Source of the DNA: a bacterium
Lineage (GTDB): Bacteria > Armatimonadota > Zipacnadia > Zipacnadales > Zipacnadaceae
NCBI GenBank assembly: GCA_030603495.1
Contig: JAUVXR010000055.1
Span: 1-7,249 of the forward strand
Length of the DNA: 7,249 nucleotides
Reading direction: 5' to 3'
Shown piece after piece: positions 5,496 to 7,249 of this stretch. A model generated the notes under the pieces. That model did no database searches. It had not been told where the DNA came from and saw nothing but the letters and a program-made list of their open reading frames with translations. Numbering within the stretch: the stretch's first letter is position 1; every line of letters begins with the position of its first letter. A program made the translations under genes and the position numbers.

Positions 5496-6931
5496 TGCTC
5501 CTCTATCCCAAAACGCTCTCGGATCTGCGTCTCTTCCTCAGCTGGCAGATGCCCAGTCGGGCTTAGTGATCGAGCGGTTATGAATATGGCCAGATCTACC
5601 GTGGTTTTCTCGGTCTTCTTCGAGCGGAATAAGTTGCCGATTATCGGAATCTCACTCAATATCGGAATGGCCCGGCGCACCAACCTGCTCTCAGTCTGGC
5701 GCAGGCCTCCAGTCACAATCGTCTGACCGTCACGGACTCGCACCGTGGTACGAGCCGTCCGCGTGGTCTTGGTGGGAAGCCCGGTGACGGCATCCGGAGC
5801 GCTGAGGGTGCTGATCTCCTGGTTAATGTCCAGAATAATCTCGCCAGCTCCACCGGTGAGAGGAGTTACTTCGAGTTTGACGCCGGCAGAGATGGAATTG
5901 CCTGAGGAGCCCACTCGTGTCGTCAGGTACTGCTCCTGGCCGATGAAAATGGTGGCCTGCTGCCCGCTGACGGTCGCGATGCGCGGGTTGGCTCGCACGC
6001 GAGCTTGGCGCTTCTCGACCAGAGCTTGTAGCTGGGAGAAGAATATGGTAGGCAGATCCACTATCGCATTGAATGTCAGTTGGCCCGTCAGTGAGTCGGT
6101 GACCACGCCCAAGTTGGCATTGCTGTATCCTAACATAGCCGCGAAGGTGTCCGTATCCATATCCGTGAATTCGACTACATTGACGTCCAGCATAATCTGG
6201 GCAGCGGGCACATCGAACTGCTCCACGTCCTCCCGAAACTTATCGAGCACCGCCTGAGGAGCAGAGAGCACCACGGCGTTCTGGTCCGTGTTCACCTTGA
6301 TGTTACCCTGCAGAAAGATGGGGAAAAGCTGCTTGGCCTGGGCCGGCGAAACGTACTTAGTGGTGACGGATGCAATATCCGAAAGCAGATAGGACGAAGG
6401 AGTACGCGGCATGCCTTCGGAGACGATATGCACGCCCTCCACTTCCGCCCACGAGAAGCCGTAGGCGTCAACAATGACTTGGAGAACCTCCCGCTCCGGC
6501 TTGTCCACGATGTTTATAGTCAGCGCACGCTTGACGGTGTCATCCACGATCAGCGGTAAGTGGGCCTCAGCGGCGAAGGCCGTGAGCAATTCATGGGCAT
6601 CCACGTTAATGGCATGCAACGTCCACCCCCGGGCGGAAGGCTCGATCTCGAGCACTTTTTCATCCTTCTCTTCCTCATCCTCTTCGTTCTTCTCGTCATC
6701 TTTCCCCTCGGTTTCCTCTTCACTGCTGCCTGATGACTTGGCAGTCTGCCCTTCATCAGCTGCGGTCTCAGTGGCCGAACTCTCGGCGGAGGGCGACTCC
6801 GCCGCTGGTGCAGCGGACGTCGCTTTCTCCTGAGTGGCTTCGGGGGAAGAAGGCCCAGCTTGTTCAGCCATGGCTGCAGTTGCTATAAACAGTACTATCA
6901 CTAAAGTCCAGCTAATAGTGCGCATCTTCAT
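5492..6931 (-). CDS. Secretin A: secretin with acidic N-terminal linker
   Basis: This 479-residue protein has a signal peptide at 1-22 (AMA before the cut). A low-complexity linker follows at about 23-95: first Ala/Ser/Glu-rich, then almost only Glu, Asp and Lys (68-92). An STN/N0 domain is at about 102-172 (GWTLHAINVDAHELL), an N1-like domain at about 188-243 (YVSPAQAKQLFP, DQNAVVLSAP) and the secretin core at about 245-455. Core motifs are VVEFTD (252-257), ATIFIGQEQYL (326-336), RDGQTIVTGGL (400-410) and AIPILSEIPIIGNLF (421-435). The tail TGHLPAEEETQIRERF resembles that of C (TGRLPADEDSELRRRF), marking A and C as close paralogues. A lacks any domain like the AMIN domain of C. Its ATG overlaps the stop of the preceding gene (ATGA), and its last codons hold the ribosome binding site of B. 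The start at 6931 has only a weak GAGAG upstream, so A may depend on coupling. Confidence 0.93.
   Translation of the reverse strand: MKMRTISWTLVIVLFIATAAMAEQAGPSSPEATQEKATSAAPAAESPSAESSATETAADEGQTAKSSGSSEEETEGKDDEKNEEDEEEKDEKVLEIEPSARGWTLHAINVDAHELLTAFAAEAHLPLIVDDTVKRALTINIVDKPEREVLQVIVDAYGFSWAEVEGVHIVSEGMPRTPSSYLLSDIASVTTKYVSPAQAKQLFPIFLQGNIKVNTDQNAVVLSAPQAVLDKFREDVEQFDVPAAQIMLDVNVVEFTDMDTDTFAAMLGYSNANLGVVTDSLTGQLTFNAIVDLPTIFFSQLQALVEKRQARVRANPRIATVSGQQATIFIGQEQYLTTRVGSSGNSISAGVKLEVTPLTGGAGEIILDINQEISTLSAPDAVTGLPTKTTRTARTTVRVRDGQTIVTGGLRQTESRLVRRAIPILSEIPIIGNLFRSKKTEKTTVDLAIFITARSLSPTGHLPAEEETQIRERFGIEEQ
5498..5503 (-). promoter_or_regulatory. Ribosome binding site of secretin B
   Basis: GAGGAG on the minus strand lies 2 nt before ATG 5495 and 5 nt before the adjacent ATG 5492. 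The spacing favours the second ATG as the real start of B. Confidence 0.55.
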
Positions 6932-7149
6932 TGCTCGCTCTCTGTGGAGAAAGTGTAGAGGTTCTTAAACTCCAGGCACGCTGGATAGTTGGCGCTCACT
7001 AGATAAGTATAGTCCGCAGCGGGCAACTTGTCCATCCACTCGTATACGCTTTCACCTGGTCGAAGGTTTACCACCAGAAGGTAATGTGGGTAGAGAGAGG
7101 AACAGTACTGTCTGACCTCAGCGCCTTTTGGACACGGATGGACAGTTAG
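6928..7149 (-). pseudogene. 3' end of an unrecognised operon gene, cut at the terminal repeat
   Basis: On the minus strand a frame is open from 7149 to TGA 6928-6930 and overlaps the start of secretin A by ATGA, the same junction as between the secretins. In unique DNA it encodes about 60 residues, including YPHYLLVVNLRPGESVYEWM and, later, DYTYLVSANYPACLEFKNLY, with many aromatic residues. I do not recognise a family. A TAG at 7150-7152, inside the 141-bp repeat, closes the frame, and no good start codon lies between. The native gene therefore ended its resemblance at the repeat edge (7108/7109) and looks truncated there. From its position it should be the gene before the secretins in a longer operon, plausibly another part of the same machine. 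That role is an inference. Confidence 0.6.
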
Positions 7150-7249
7150 CTAAGGTGTAACCTGGGGGACAGTGGTGGAGCGGCCGGAGGCGGAGCAGGG
7201 CGTAGCCCTGCGCAGACTACGGCCGGCGCTAAAGCTCCCTTCCTCGATC
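7109..7249 (-). repeat. Right arm of perfect 141-bp terminal inverted repeat
   Basis: This is the exact reverse complement of 1-141, including the GCAGGGC/GCCCTGC hairpin (here 7195-7211). On the plus strand it starts TGTCTGACC at 7109 and runs to the end of the window. Its inner edge interrupts the gene upstream of secretin A. Read outward it looks like an element entering a larger repeat, not like part of the secretin operon. Confidence 0.97.

Noticed and set aside
1-7249. CRISPR array, tRNA, rRNA or riboswitch
   Set aside because: I found no regularly spaced repeats and no tRNA- or rRNA-like sequence. No leader long enough for a riboswitch precedes the secretin genes.

Overview
The window holds two unlike halves between a perfect 141-bp inverted repeat (1-141 and 7109-7249). 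Secretins with cleavable signal peptides imply an outer membrane, so the host is a diderm bacterium. The left part carries remnants of a large serine recombinase, a type commonest in Firmicutes, Actinobacteria and their phages. A deep-branching diderm or diderm-Firmicute-like lineage would fit both, but no gene here fixes the taxon.

Left part, about 142-1960, plus strand except where stated: decaying mobile DNA. It starts with a 5'-truncated small gene with a helix-turn-helix-like end (147-419). An internally deleted IS3-family element lies on the minus strand (about 476-997), with an intact orfA and only the start of orfB. Next come the C-terminal 165 residues of a large serine recombinase (1014-1511), a second diverged copy of just the recombinase tail (1535-1603), and a short ParB-like helix-turn-helix gene (1613-1960). 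Positions 1961-2085 hold no gene and no convincing terminator.

Right part, 2086-7149, minus strand: an operon read right to left. The 3' end of an unrecognised gene (to 6928) is followed by three consecutive full-length secretin-family genes: A (6931-5492), B (5495-3813) and C (3816-2086). Each junction is an ATGA stop/start overlap, so the genes look translationally coupled. A and C have complete secretin cores with the GGL and IP-x-IG-x-LF motifs and a shared tail. B keeps the fold around these but has lost the IP-x-IG-x-LF segment in frame. B and C have an N-terminal beta domain before the STN domain, whereas A has a long acidic low-complexity linker there. The natural reading is an outer-membrane channel built from, or duplicated into, three paralogous subunits.

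The two terminal repeats face outward from unique DNA, and a reading frame is cut at or next to each inner edge. This fits two inverted copies of an insertion-sequence-like repeat continuing beyond the window. The length of exactly 141 bp also equals a common maximum assembler k-mer, so the window is probably a whole assembled contig that stopped at a repeat.
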